A stretch of DNA of 51,423 bases, taken from positions 1-51,423 of the forward strand of contig JABWBO010000056.1 in the NCBI GenBank assembly GCA_013360465.1. The letters run 5' to 3'. A program made the position numbers and the translations under genes. Shown here piece after piece: positions 25,403 through 33,985 of this stretch. The DNA comes from Anaerolineae bacterium (GTDB lineage: Bacteria > Chloroflexota > Anaerolineae > Aggregatilineales > Phototrophicaceae). Below the pieces are notes generated by a model, which saw nothing but the letters and a program-made list of their open reading frames with translations, did no database searches and was not told the origin of the DNA. Within the stretch, counting starts at the first letter, position 1, and every line of letters begins with the position of its first letter.

Positions 25403-25729
25403 ATGGATTTCCTGAAAAGACTTTTCGGCGGCGGGGGGCAGAACCTTCGCGATGGCTTGTACTTCTACATTCAGCCGCGCGGCTGCGACGAGGTGGTGCG
25501 CGTGCGCATCAACATGATGAACGACCCCTCGCTGGATGAGTCCGGCGGCTACCTCGTCCGTAAGACCGTCATGGGCGTCAAATGCTTCCAGCGCGCCGAG
25601 CTGACGCTCACCTTCGACCGCAACCGCAAGCTGATCAACAAGGAGGTCTCCGGCGGCGCGCTGGTCGATGAATCCGACTACGACGCCTGGGCTGCCGCGC
25701 AAAACCCGGAAGCCGACGCATCACAATGA
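25403..25729 (+). CDS. Small conserved protein of unknown function
   Basis: A 108-residue cytoplasmic protein beginning MDFLKRLFGGGG, then a compact domain with GLYFYIQPRGCDEVVRVRIN and ELTLTFDRNRKLINKEVSGG that reads as a small beta-rich fold. The ATG at 25403 has a strong GAGGAGG site. It overlaps the downstream DNA-glycosylase-like gene by four bases (ATGA), so the two are translationally coupled and presumably work together. I recognise no characterised family; similar short proteins may exist in Chloroflexota, but I cannot check. Confidence 0.7.
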   Translation: MDFLKRLFGGGGQNLRDGLYFYIQPRGCDEVVRVRINMMNDPSLDESGGYLVRKTVMGVKCFQRAELTLTFDRNRKLINKEVSGGALVDESDYDAWAAAQNPEADASQ

Positions 25730-26958
25730 CCGCCCGCGCCATTTCCACCGAGACGGCGCGGCGGCTGGCGATCACCCGGCAGCGCCTCAGCCAGAACGGG
25801 AAGTCGGCAGCCAAACCCGGCGCCGAGTCGCTCTTCGGCATCGTCCGCGACCTGGGCTGCCTCCAGCTTGACCCGATTAGCGCCGTCGCCCGCAGCCACC
25901 TGCTGGTGCTGTGGAGCCGCGCCGGGGTCTACAACCCCAAACTGGTCGATGATCTGCTGTTCAAAGAACGTCGGCTTTTCGAGTACTGGGCGCACGAAGC
26001 GTCCATCGTGCTGACCGAGGACTACCCCCTGCATCATCATCACATGCGCCATTATGCCCAGGATGATGACGGTTGGTCGCAGCGCGTCCGCGCCTGGGCT
26101 GCCGAAAATCAGCCGCTTTACGATCACATCCTGCGCCATCTGCGCGAACACGGCGCGGCGCTCTCCCGCCAGCTTCAGGCGGATGGTCTTGACCCGGAAG
26201 GCTGGGTTTCGAGCGGCTGGACGAGCGGGCGCAACGTCAGCCGGATGCTCGATTTCATGTGGCTTGGCGGCGAGATCATGGTCTCCGGGCGGGTCGGCGG
26301 GCAGAAGCAGTGGGATCTCGCCGAGCGCGTGCTGCCGCACTGGACGCCCCGCGAAGCCATCGACGCCCGCGAGACCACGCGGCGGGCGGCGCAGGTCGCC
26401 ATCCGCGCGCTGGGCGCGGCGCGCGACGCTCACATCACCCGCCACTTCATCCGCCGACGCTACCCGCATCTGGCGGAGGTGCTGAAAGCGCTGCACGCCG
26501 AGGGGCAGATCGTCCCGGTGCAGGTGGAGGGTCAGGCTGGAACGTGGTACATCCACGCCGACGATCTGCCGCTGCTGGAGCAGATCGAGCGGGGCGAGTG
26601 GGCGGGGCGCACCGTCCTGCTGTCGCCTTTCGACAACCTGATCTGCGACCGGGCGCGGACCAAGGCGCTGTTCAATTTCGACTACACGATGGAGATTTAC
26701 GTCCCTCCCGCCAAGCGTAAGTACGGCTACTACGTCCTGCCGATTCTGCATCACGACCGGCTGATCGGGCGCGCCGACCTGCAAACGGATCGCAAGGCGG
26801 GGACGCTGAAGGTCAACACGCTCTACGCCGAGCCGGATGCGCCGAAAAGCGCCGTCAAGCCGCTGCGCGCCGCGCTGGAATCGCTGGCGTCGTTCGTGGG
26901 GGCGGAGCGGCTGGACTTCGACAGCCCCCGCCCGGCGGTGTGGAAAAGCATCGGATAG
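25726..26958 (+). CDS. YcaQ-like winged-helix DNA glycosylase (HTH_42 superfamily)
   Basis: A 410-residue protein of the HTH_42/AlkZ superfamily, which contains bacterial glycosylases that open DNA interstrand crosslinks (YcaQ/AlkX) or remove azinomycin adducts (AlkZ). The motif LGCLQLDPISAVARSH (about 44-59) carries the Q-phi-D arrangement that, as I recall, marks the YcaQ-like branch, and FEYWAHEASIV follows as in family members. Three winged helices fit the length. LSPFDNLICDR and the closing VGAERLDF are also family-typical. It is coupled to the upstream small gene by a 4-bp overlap and ends before a strong terminator. Predicted role: repair of alkylation or crosslink damage. Confidence 0.85.
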   Translation: MTARAISTETARRLAITRQRLSQNGKSAAKPGAESLFGIVRDLGCLQLDPISAVARSHLLVLWSRAGVYNPKLVDDLLFKERRLFEYWAHEASIVLTEDYPLHHHHMRHYAQDDDGWSQRVRAWAAENQPLYDHILRHLREHGAALSRQLQADGLDPEGWVSSGWTSGRNVSRMLDFMWLGGEIMVSGRVGGQKQWDLAERVLPHWTPREAIDARETTRRAAQVAIRALGAARDAHITRHFIRRRYPHLAEVLKALHAEGQIVPVQVEGQAGTWYIHADDLPLLEQIERGEWAGRTVLLSPFDNLICDRARTKALFNFDYTMEIYVPPAKRKYGYYVLPILHHDRLIGRADLQTDRKAGTLKVNTLYAEPDAPKSAVKPLRAALESLASFVGAERLDFDSPRPAVWKSIG

Positions 26959-27037
26959 CCGGCGGGCGGGCTGGTCGGGGGCGCTGAAGACTTCGGGGCA
27001 CAGACCGTCGCCGCTGTGTTCGCCGTCGGTCGGCAGC

Positions 27038-27063
27038 AAAAAGACGCCCGCAGGCGTCTTTTT
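27038..27063. terminator. Strong rho-independent terminator, bidirectional
   Basis: AAAAAGACGCC (27038-27048), loop CGCA, GGCGTCTTTTT (27053-27063): an 11-bp perfect stem with A and T tracts on both sides. It lies 80 bp after the YcaQ-like gene and can serve both strands; the ODC-like gene ends 180 bp further on the opposite strand. Confidence 0.9.
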
Positions 27064-27082
27064 GTTCGATTCGGGTACAGTT

Positions 27083-27178
27083 AGAGCGTGTCTGCAAAGC
27101 CGGTTTTCACACAACCTCACCCCGGAAACCTGACGGTTTCCTGCCCCTCTCCAATTGGAGAGGGGCGGTTGAGCGCAG
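27083..27178. repeat. Family R3 element, truncated inverted copy
   Basis: Begins AGAGCGTGTCTGCAAAGCCG, the inverse of the right end of 19962-20093. It continues through CCTCACCCCGGAAACCTGAC and GCCCCTCTCCAATTGGAGAGGGGC, then stops after GGTTGAGCGCAG, so the other terminal repeat is missing. TTA directly precedes GAGCGTG. Confidence 0.65.
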
Positions 27179-27243
27179 AGCCTCGCAGGAAATCCATCAG
27201 CCGCCGGCTCGCCCGTCGAAGATAGTCGCGCTGCGGCTTCAGC

Positions 27244-28434
27244 TTATGCCGTCAGGGGCGTCAGGTCGAGTTCCTCAACCGCCTGCTCGAAGGCGCTGAC
27301 TCCCAGGTTCAGCATCACGATCTCCGGGATCGGGAAGCCGTTGAACGCCGCCGCGTACTCGTTGGTGTACGCGCCGGTGTCATAGAACACCAGCCGGTCG
27401 CCGATGTGAATCTCCGGCAGTAGGATGTCGCGCGCCACGACATCACAGCTGTCGCACGAGGGACCCGCCAGCGTGTAGGTGCGCATCGGGCGTTCCAGCG
27501 TCTCGTCCGTCACCAGATCGACCACCGGGGGGAACCCTTCAAAGGTCTCCATCAGCCCGTTGAACACGCCGACATCCAGGTACAGCCAGGTCTGTTCGCC
27601 GCGCAGCGCCCGCCCCATGACCGTCGTCAGCAGGCGACCCGATTCGCCGACCAGCCCGCGCCCCGGTTCCAGCGCCAGCAGGAAATCGGGCGTGTGCGGG
27701 ATGTGTGTGGCGACAGCGTCCATGACTGCCTCGCCAATCGCCTCGATGGTCGGGATGGCGGCGTCATGGTAATGCCCGGCAGGGAAGCCCCCGCCGATGT
27801 CCAGAAAGTAGAGGTGATGTCCGCGCATGGCGGCAGCGCGCCACACTTCGCCGCAGGCTTTGATGGCGTTGACCCAGTTCTGCACGTTGAGGCACTGCGA
27901 TCCAACATGGAACGAGGTGCCGATCGGCTGCAAACCCAGGTCGCGCGCCCGGTCCAACAGGCTCAGCGCGGTGGCGACATCGACGCCGAACTTGCCCGCC
28001 AGCGGCAGAACGCTGCCGGTGTTGTCGACGGCGAGGCGGACGTAAACTCGCATTCCCGGCGCATAGCGCGCGACCTTCTCGACTTCCTCGATGGAGTCGA
28101 CGGTCACGGCATAGACGCCAACTTCGTGCATCCGGCGCAGAAAAGGCGGCTGCTTGATGGGGTGACTGCAAATGATTGCGTCGCCCGCCGCCCCTGCCGT
28201 CAGGGCGCGATTCAGCTCTGGCTCCGACGCGATCTCGATGCCGCCGCCCAACCCTACGACCGTTGAAAGGATGGTCGGGTTAGCGTTGGCTTTCATCGCG
28301 TAGTCGATGGCGGCGCCGGGGAATGCAGCCTGGAAACGGCGGAAGGTATCGCGGATGCCTGCGAAGTCGATGAACAAAGTGGGGGTCGTCGGAAACGAGT
28401 CTTTCACAACGGTGTCCAAACGGACTGTGTCCAA
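27244..28434 (-). CDS. Ornithine/lysine-type decarboxylase, PLP fold type III
   Basis: A 396-residue enzyme of the eukaryotic-type ODC family that decarboxylates ornithine (possibly lysine) to make putrescine or cadaverine, the first step of polyamine synthesis. The PLP lysine is in DYAMKANANP (about residue 48), followed by SFHVGSQC, EPGRGLVGESG and DTGAYTNEYAAAFNGF. GPSCDSCDVV (about 324-333) supplies the active-site cysteine across the dimer. LysA and ODC are relatives; the GPSCDSCD motif and short length favour ODC. There is no ATG: TTG 28434 follows AAGGAG at nine bases and is preferred; another TTG is at 28473. Polyamine genes speE and speH are not nearby. Confidence 0.85.
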   Translation of the reverse strand: MDTVRLDTVVKDSFPTTPTLFIDFAGIRDTFRRFQAAFPGAAIDYAMKANANPTILSTVVGLGGGIEIASEPELNRALTAGAAGDAIICSHPIKQPPFLRRMHEVGVYAVTVDSIEEVEKVARYAPGMRVYVRLAVDNTGSVLPLAGKFGVDVATALSLLDRARDLGLQPIGTSFHVGSQCLNVQNWVNAIKACGEVWRAAAMRGHHLYFLDIGGGFPAGHYHDAAIPTIEAIGEAVMDAVATHIPHTPDFLLALEPGRGLVGESGRLLTTVMGRALRGEQTWLYLDVGVFNGLMETFEGFPPVVDLVTDETLERPMRTYTLAGPSCDSCDVVARDILLPEIHIGDRLVFYDTGAYTNEYAAAFNGFPIPEIVMLNLGVSAFEQAVEELDLTPLTA

Positions 28435-28513
28435 CTGGACAAGCTCCTTCTGGCAGACTATGCCCTTTTTCAAGATCAGAACCCGCGCCGCCCGACCCCT
28501 TTACATGATCGAA

Positions 28514-28531
28514 GGCGGTCATTTGACCGCC
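28514..28531. promoter_or_regulatory. Hairpin in the leader of the ODC-like gene
   Basis: GGCGGTCA-TT-TGACCGCC is a perfect 8-bp stem about 80 bp upstream of the ODC-like start. It may be an operator or a leader hairpin; polyamine genes are often controlled after transcription. The rest of the gap to 28707 shows no gene. Confidence 0.35.
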
Positions 28532-28707
28532 CCCGAGGACCATGCGCCGGCTGCACGCGAGTTCTGAATTCCGTTCAGTGACGATCATTATAACGCGATT
28601 TGTCACGGAGGGACATTAGGAAATTGTGCGACTCTTCCGCGCCATCCAGTGTGCCAGTGAGACGTTCAAGCGCTGTCAGGCGCATCGAAGTCTACACGCG
28701 GAAATAC

Positions 28708-28835
28708 TAAGGCTGTTCCAGACAAAAGACGCGCCAGCGATTGCAGGGGCGAACCCACGTGTTCGCCCGTGAACGGCGGGCGGAGCTGTGTCTCCGCCCC
28801 TACAACTGCTCGATTATTTTCTTGGAACAGCCTAA
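28708..28835. repeat. Small inverted-repeat element, family R1, copy C (inverted)
   Basis: TAAGGCTGTTCCA at the left and TGGAACAGCCTAA at the right: a TAA direct repeat outside the GGCTGTTCCA inverted ends. On the minus strand the right end reads CTTAGGCTG, and its TAG (28832-28834) is the stop codon of the adjoining restriction-enzyme gene. The interior is the same as copy B with a few substitutions. Confidence 0.78.
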
Positions 28836-30154
28836 GTCGGATTCGAACGAGCCGCGGCAATCGCAGCTTGGAGGGTCTCGACCCAACGCTGGCAAGGCTC
28901 ATCTATCGGTGCAAAAAGGCGGCGCTTCTGTGCCAGTGACTCGCCATACGCCAGAAACCAACGTCTGGCTAGCGCTTCTGGACTTCCTACTCCCTCATCT
29001 CGAAGGCGAATAAATTGTTCTTGTACCCAATCAACGAACGGAAGAATACGAACAACAACGCCATACATCGCCTCAATGTCACCCATTCGAGACATAAGCT
29101 CAGATAAACGCTCGGGGGGATCGCTGGTTACAAATCCTACAAGCTCTACGTCAGGGTGCTTGGCTAGTTTATCAGTCAGTTCCTCAATCTCATCGCGCAG
29201 ATAGCCTTTGCCGTACTTTGCGTCCCACGCCTCTACAATCTGCCCATCACGCTTGATTTCCACGTCGCCGATATTTCCGTGCTTCTTGTTCGCCGATCTC
29301 ATCTGCGAAAGAGGCACTATTTCACCCCCTGCCAATGTGCCAAATTCCCAGACAGCTTGCAAGAGACTATGCATGGCAATTTCCATCAATCTCGCTGCAT
29401 AGTCTGATTGATGGATATGTTCAAGAATAACCCGAGTGATTGCAGGCACATCGCTATTGGCTGAAAAATCATCCAAATCCCTGAGCATACTCTCCGCCAG
29501 GACCCTGAACTGCTCGGCGCGATTTATGAGCTGCGACAGCAAGTAGCGGAGGGACACTTCAGGCGGCAGCGAACCATCTTCAATTCGCTCCACAACTTCT
29601 AGCCATTGGTGACGCCCGCCTCGCATCTGGGCTTTGTACATTCTGGAATAGGGATAGTTCTCTGCCAGACTTCGTGTCATGAATAGACCGTAGCTGTTCA
29701 ACAAAAGTAGATTGTGTGCGCGAAGCGCCGGGGTGACATAATGACTATCGAGCGTCCTCATGGAGATGCCCTCGGTCCATGAAAATCCGCTGCTGTTTCG
29801 TCCGCCCTTGTGCAACCGAATACTCTGAGTTGGCTCGATAGACTTTATGCAAAGCTGCATCACGGTTAAAGCAACAAGCGCGCGCCCAACCTCGCTCGTT
29901 ATTGTATCGACAAGATTGTCAAGCAAGGTCGCATCTTCATCGCTCAGTGAACTGAAACCGAGTCCAGAAGCCTCTTGGCTCTTACAGAGGTCTATTTGAT
30001 GGTTTAAGTATCCATTTGACAATGCGGTTTCAATTGCACGATATCGCTGTCGAGCCTCTGCGCAAGACGCACCTTCCAGGAAAACCTCTATTCGCCCATC
30101 AGAATGGACGAGTTCACTTTTGTCAATGTAAACGCGGAGATGCATCTCAGCCAT
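28832..30154 (-). CDS. Probable type II restriction endonuclease (PD-(D/E)XK)
   Basis: A 440-residue protein encoded directly behind, and overlapping by 8 bp, a C5-cytosine methyltransferase. GDVEIK (296-301) and VEAWDAKYG (307-315) have the spacing of a PD-(D/E)XK nuclease core: an acidic residue in the first strand, then D-A-K in the next. Downstream DEIEELTDKLAKHPDVELVGFVTS continues as the typical helix and strand. The N-terminal 280 residues are mostly helical and may bind DNA. Base composition is visibly AT-richer than flanking genes. The stop codon comes from the repeat element. I recognise no named enzyme, so the recognition site is unknown. The endonuclease call rests on the motif plus gene position. 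Confidence 0.72.
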   Translation of the reverse strand: MAEMHLRVYIDKSELVHSDGRIEVFLEGASCAEARQRYRAIETALSNGYLNHQIDLCKSQEASGLGFSSLSDEDATLLDNLVDTITSEVGRALVALTVMQLCIKSIEPTQSIRLHKGGRNSSGFSWTEGISMRTLDSHYVTPALRAHNLLLLNSYGLFMTRSLAENYPYSRMYKAQMRGGRHQWLEVVERIEDGSLPPEVSLRYLLSQLINRAEQFRVLAESMLRDLDDFSANSDVPAITRVILEHIHQSDYAARLMEIAMHSLLQAVWEFGTLAGGEIVPLSQMRSANKKHGNIGDVEIKRDGQIVEAWDAKYGKGYLRDEIEELTDKLAKHPDVELVGFVTSDPPERLSELMSRMGDIEAMYGVVVRILPFVDWVQEQFIRLRDEGVGSPEALARRWFLAYGESLAQKRRLFAPIDEPCQRWVETLQAAIAAARSNPT

Positions 30155-32135
30155 TGATGCTCCTCAGATTTTTTCGCAACTGGACACTGCGCGGTGTTAA
30201 TGTTGGAAACGCATATGGGATGAGGTAATCTCCGACATCAATTTGAGGATTGGTAACATTGTTTCTGACTTCATAGCCGATCGAACGCAGCCACTCACAA
30301 TACATTAGTACATTCCCGCTGTCTAAGCCCAGGAGCATCGCTAAATGTTCTTGCCGCATTCGTTTGGCGACACCCGTCCCATTCACAACCGACTGAAGCG
30401 CCTCCCATCGCCAATCCATACTTCCTCTTAGCGCCAGAGTCATCTGTGAACGAAAACGCGGCGCATATTGATAGTAACCGCACAACTGCACCAAATCGGC
30501 AACACTCGTTAGCTGGGCGTTTTTTTCCTCAAAAGCCTTCCATAAAGCAGTGAAGACTCGATCTTCCGTGCTGTAGGCGCGGAGGATCACTTTGGAGGTT
30601 GGCAAAACCCATCGATAGCCGGGGGTTGGAGCTGTTACGATTTCATAATGCCATTCTTCGCCGACTCTTGATTCAGTGTCGGCTGAAATTACCCACACAT
30701 CCTCACTCAATGAATAACTGAGCCTAATTTTCGCGCCATCTGCCGTTTTCTTGTGGTTCAGAGAAAAGTTTGATGTGATGTATCTGGTTTCTTCATGCGA
30801 AACGGCGCCGTTGAGTCGCGGTTTCTGCAATGTGCCATCGGTATTTAGCTTTGCTATTGCCTGCCTTGCTTTTTCGGCATATACCTGGGTCAAATCGCGC
30901 TTGCGCTGCCGAAAGCCAAGTCCCTCATTATGCTGAAGATAGCGCATCGGAAATGGCAGGCGCACGCCGAACAATTGGTCAAGAACTGCTAACGCCAGCA
31001 TCCTGGCGATCTGCGGTGGAACAGAGTTTCCGATCTGCTCGATGGCGGTCTGCCTATTGCCCACCACTTCAAAAGAGTCGGGGAATGTTTGCAGCCGCTT
31101 CAGTTCGGCAACCGTAAAAGCCCGGTTTTCCCAACTAAACGGACCTGTGTACTGCCCGCCTTGTGCCTTGATAGTTCTTACGGGCGCATCCGGGTCCGCT
31201 TTGTACAAGAAGTCAGAGAACTTCGATCTCCAGCCAAAAACTGGGGCGGGATGTCCCAGTTTTTCTGTGTAAAAGCTATAGTTTAGCCCCGGCGGGATAT
31301 CATTGAGCAAGTGACCATATTGCCCAGCCAAGCCGGTTCGAACCCCCGAGATATCTGCATCTTCTACGGCTTCTCGTGCAGTGTAGTAAGGCTGACTGCC
31401 GTCGGCATCCGGACCATGAGTTGGGCGCGGGAACATAAACGTACCGTCCTTCAACCCCACAATCAAAAGGCGCTCTCGATGCTGCGGAACGCCATAGTCG
31501 GCGGTGTCCAAAATGCGATAATACAGGGTGTACCCCGCTTCTCTAAAAGCGTCCTGAATCTCCTTCCAAGCGTTTCCCTGCTGCGCGCCAGTGATGCCAT
31601 AAACATTCTCAAAGAGAAATCCTCTAGGTTTCAGGGTTTTTAAGAGCCTGACGTATTCTTCGAACAACACCCCGCGGGCATCGGTCGTTCCTAAAACGCC
31701 GGCTGCCCGTCTGCCGGCGGCGGAGAAAGTTTGGCAGGGCGGTCCGCCTATGATGAAGTCTACTTCCAAGCTTGCCGATGGTTGGTAATCTCGTATGTCT
31801 CCGCAGTGAGGATGACTTCCATGAAAAAGGCGCCCCGGCTGTGAATTTGTTTCCAGCGTCTTAACATATTTGGCTTCAATTTCAATCATTTCGATGCTAT
31901 GGAAGCCGGCATCGTGAAATCCAATGTCAAGCCCACCGCCGCCAGAGAATAAACTCAGAGTCTTGATAGGCTTGACCCCGTGATCTCGCAGCCAGGTACG
32001 CAGCTTATCTCCGAACTCGTCAACCCAGTTAGCACCAGCACGAACCCCCAGCGCTTCGAGCATCTCTTTGTGCCATGAGCGCGTGTCATGTTCGTTCATT
32101 TGCGCGAGAAAACTCGGTAGGAGTTGTTGTTCCAT
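30147..32135 (-). CDS. DNA (cytosine-5)-methyltransferase with C-terminal extension
   Basis: A 662-residue Dcm-type enzyme that methylates C5 of cytosine in a specific sequence. Motif I is FSGGGGLDIG (63-72), motif IV GGPPCQTFS with catalytic Cys134, motif VI ENV (176-178), motif VIII QHRERL (218-223) and motif X GNSVPP (369-374). The target-recognition region is about 225-340. An extra C-terminal domain of about 260 residues (from about 400) lacks methyltransferase motifs and may help in sequence recognition. A further N-terminal lead of about 55 residues precedes motif I. One 60-base line in this gene (30241-30300) is 43% GC by hand count, against 78% for a line in der (33001-33060), which supports horizontal acquisition. 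It starts 23 bp after der. Confidence 0.93.
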   Translation of the reverse strand: MEQQLLPSFLAQMNEHDTRSWHKEMLEALGVRAGANWVDEFGDKLRTWLRDHGVKPIKTLSLFSGGGGLDIGFHDAGFHSIEMIEIEAKYVKTLETNSQPGRLFHGSHPHCGDIRDYQPSASLEVDFIIGGPPCQTFSAAGRRAAGVLGTTDARGVLFEEYVRLLKTLKPRGFLFENVYGITGAQQGNAWKEIQDAFREAGYTLYYRILDTADYGVPQHRERLLIVGLKDGTFMFPRPTHGPDADGSQPYYTAREAVEDADISGVRTGLAGQYGHLLNDIPPGLNYSFYTEKLGHPAPVFGWRSKFSDFLYKADPDAPVRTIKAQGGQYTGPFSWENRAFTVAELKRLQTFPDSFEVVGNRQTAIEQIGNSVPPQIARMLALAVLDQLFGVRLPFPMRYLQHNEGLGFRQRKRDLTQVYAEKARQAIAKLNTDGTLQKPRLNGAVSHEETRYITSNFSLNHKKTADGAKIRLSYSLSEDVWVISADTESRVGEEWHYEIVTAPTPGYRWVLPTSKVILRAYSTEDRVFTALWKAFEEKNAQLTSVADLVQLCGYYQYAPRFRSQMTLALRGSMDWRWEALQSVVNGTGVAKRMRQEHLAMLLGLDSGNVLMYCEWLRSIGYEVRNNVTNPQIDVGDYLIPYAFPTLTPRSVQLRKNLRSING

Positions 32136-32158
32136 AGTCAGTCTGCCGGCGACTTCTC

Positions 32159-33550
32159 TCAGTCCTCGTCTTTATCGCGCGGGCGGAAGCTCATGCGGAT
32201 CGGCGTGCCGGTGAACGGATATTCGGCGCGCAGCTGGTTTTCCAGGTAGCGCCGGTAGGTGAAATGGACCATCGCCGGATCGTTGACATGGAACAGGAAG
32301 AGCGGCGGCGCGACTCGCACCTGGGACCCGTAGTAAATCTTGAGCTGCACCGTGCCGCGCGCGGGCGGCGGGTGACGCTGCATGGCGGCGCGCAGCAGGC
32401 GGTTGACCTCCGCCGTCGGCACACGGGTGAAGCGCCCTTCGTAGACCTGGTGCGCCGTCTCTAACACCTGGTGGATGCGCTGCCCGGTCAGCGCGCTGAT
32501 GAAGATCATCGGCGGGTCGGGCAGGAAGTCGAAACGCTCGCGCAGCGCCTGCTGAAAGGCGGTGTGCGTGCTGTTGTCCTTCTCCACCGCGTCCCACTTG
32601 TTGACGATCAGCACGATGCTCTTGCCCGCTTCCATGACGTAGCCGGCGATGTGCGCGTCCTGGTCGGTGATCCCTTCGATGGCGTCGATCAGCAGCAGCG
32701 CCACATCGCAGCGGTCGATGGCTTTCATGGCGCGCAGCACGCTGTATTTTTCCACCCCCGGCTCGATCTTGCCGCGCCGGCGGATTCCGGCGGTGTCGAT
32801 CAGGGTGATCGGTTCGCCGTGAAAGGTGATCTCGCTGTCGATGGCGTCGCGCGTCGTCCCGGAGACCGGGCTGACGATCATCCGCTCTGCGCCGATCAGC
32901 CGGTTGGTCAGGCTGCTCTTGCCGACGTTGGGGCGTCCGACGATGGCGATCTTGAGATGCTGGTCTTCCTCTTCGCCTTCGCCGGGCATCGTCACCAGTT
33001 CGGGCAGGGACTCGCGGGCGGCGGCGATCACGCCGTCCAGCAGATCGCCCACGCCCAGCCCATGAATGGCGCTGAGTGGGTAGACCTCGCCCAGCCCCAG
33101 CCCGTAGAATTCGACCGCCGTCTTGAAGTGATCGACGTGGTCGGCTTTGTTGGCGGCGATCAGCACCGGTTTCTGGGTGCGTCGCAGAATTTCGGCGATC
33201 TCTTCATCCGCCGCCGTGATGCCGGTCGTGCCATCGACCACCAGCACGATGATGTCGGCGTCCTGCACGGCGATCAGCGCCTGCGCCTTGATCTGCGGCA
33301 CGAACTCGAAGCTGCCCTCGGCGAGCGGTGCTTCGTCGCGCGTCCCCTTCGGCTGGTAGACCTCGATGCCGCCGGTGTCCACCACGTCGAAGAGCATACC
33401 GTGCCAGTCGAAGACGCCGCCCAGTCGGTCGCGCGTTGTGCCGGGGATCGGGTTGGTGACGGCGAGTCGTTCGCCGACCAGCCGGTTGAACAATGTGCTT
33501 TTGCCGACGTTGGGACGCCCGACCAGCGCCACGAGCGGTTTACGTGCCAT
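32159..33550 (-). CDS. der: Ribosome biogenesis GTPase Der (double Era-like)
   Basis: A 463-residue essential GTPase for 50S subunit maturation. There are two G domains: the first with GRPNVGKS (11-18), DTGG and NKAD (134-137); the second with GRPNVGKSS (205-213), DTAG (252-255) and NKWD (317-320). A KH-like C-terminal domain follows (about 375-463). An insertion of about 22 residues after the first DTGG (about 64-86) makes it longer than the Bacillus protein. It lies 39 bp downstream of ridA on the same strand and is directly followed by the restriction-modification genes, so all four may share a transcript. Confidence 0.95.
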   Translation of the reverse strand: MARKPLVALVGRPNVGKSTLFNRLVGERLAVTNPIPGTTRDRLGGVFDWHGMLFDVVDTGGIEVYQPKGTRDEAPLAEGSFEFVPQIKAQALIAVQDADIIVLVVDGTTGITAADEEIAEILRRTQKPVLIAANKADHVDHFKTAVEFYGLGLGEVYPLSAIHGLGVGDLLDGVIAAARESLPELVTMPGEGEEEDQHLKIAIVGRPNVGKSSLTNRLIGAERMIVSPVSGTTRDAIDSEITFHGEPITLIDTAGIRRRGKIEPGVEKYSVLRAMKAIDRCDVALLLIDAIEGITDQDAHIAGYVMEAGKSIVLIVNKWDAVEKDNSTHTAFQQALRERFDFLPDPPMIFISALTGQRIHQVLETAHQVYEGRFTRVPTAEVNRLLRAAMQRHPPPARGTVQLKIYYGSQVRVAPPLFLFHVNDPAMVHFTYRRYLENQLRAEYPFTGTPIRMSFRPRDKDED

Positions 33551-33589
33551 AACGATAGTACTCCATAGGGTCTGTCTGCTGCGCCGGCA

Positions 33590-33970
33590 TTAACCGATCT
33601 CGGCAATCGCCTCGATCTCGACCAGCAAGCCGAGCGGCAGTCCTGCCGCCTGAATGGTCGTGCGGGCGGGCGGTGCGGAAGGGAAGAACTCGGCATAGAC
33701 GCCGTTCATCCGCCCGAAATCGTTGATGTCCGCCAGGTAGACGGTCGTCTTGACCACCCGGTCCATCGACGTGCCGGCGGCTTGTAGGATCGCCTGGATG
33801 TTTTCGAGGCACTGGCGGGTCTGCGCTTCAACGCCCTCGGCGACCGTGTTGGTCCCGGGGATCACGCCGCCCTGACCGGCGGTGAAGACCAGATTGCCGG
33901 TGACGATCCCCTGGGAATAGGGTCCAATCGCTGCCGGGGCGCGGTCGGTGGCGACAGTTTTACGACTCAT
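33590..33970 (-). CDS. RidA family enamine/imine deaminase
   Basis: A 126-residue trimeric protein that hydrolyses reactive enamines and imines such as 2-aminoacrylate. It has the family pattern IGPYSQG (15-21), the substrate-binding Arg103 in PARTTI, the acidic Glu120 in EIEA, and the usual length. The ATG at 33970 follows a strong GAGGAGG site. An upstream in-frame start would add eight residues and lose that site. The ribosome site touches the R2 element that starts at 33986, so the promoter must lie in or beyond that element. It precedes der. Confidence 0.92.
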   Translation of the reverse strand: MSRKTVATDRAPAAIGPYSQGIVTGNLVFTAGQGGVIPGTNTVAEGVEAQTRQCLENIQAILQAAGTSMDRVVKTTVYLADINDFGRMNGVYAEFFPSAPPARTTIQAAGLPLGLLVEIEAIAEIG

Positions 33971-33985
33971 GGCGGAATGCCTCCT

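Noticed and set aside
31332-31350. GGTTCGAACCCCCG resembling a tRNA T-arm
   Set aside because: It lies inside the methyltransferase coding sequence and no cloverleaf can be formed around it.
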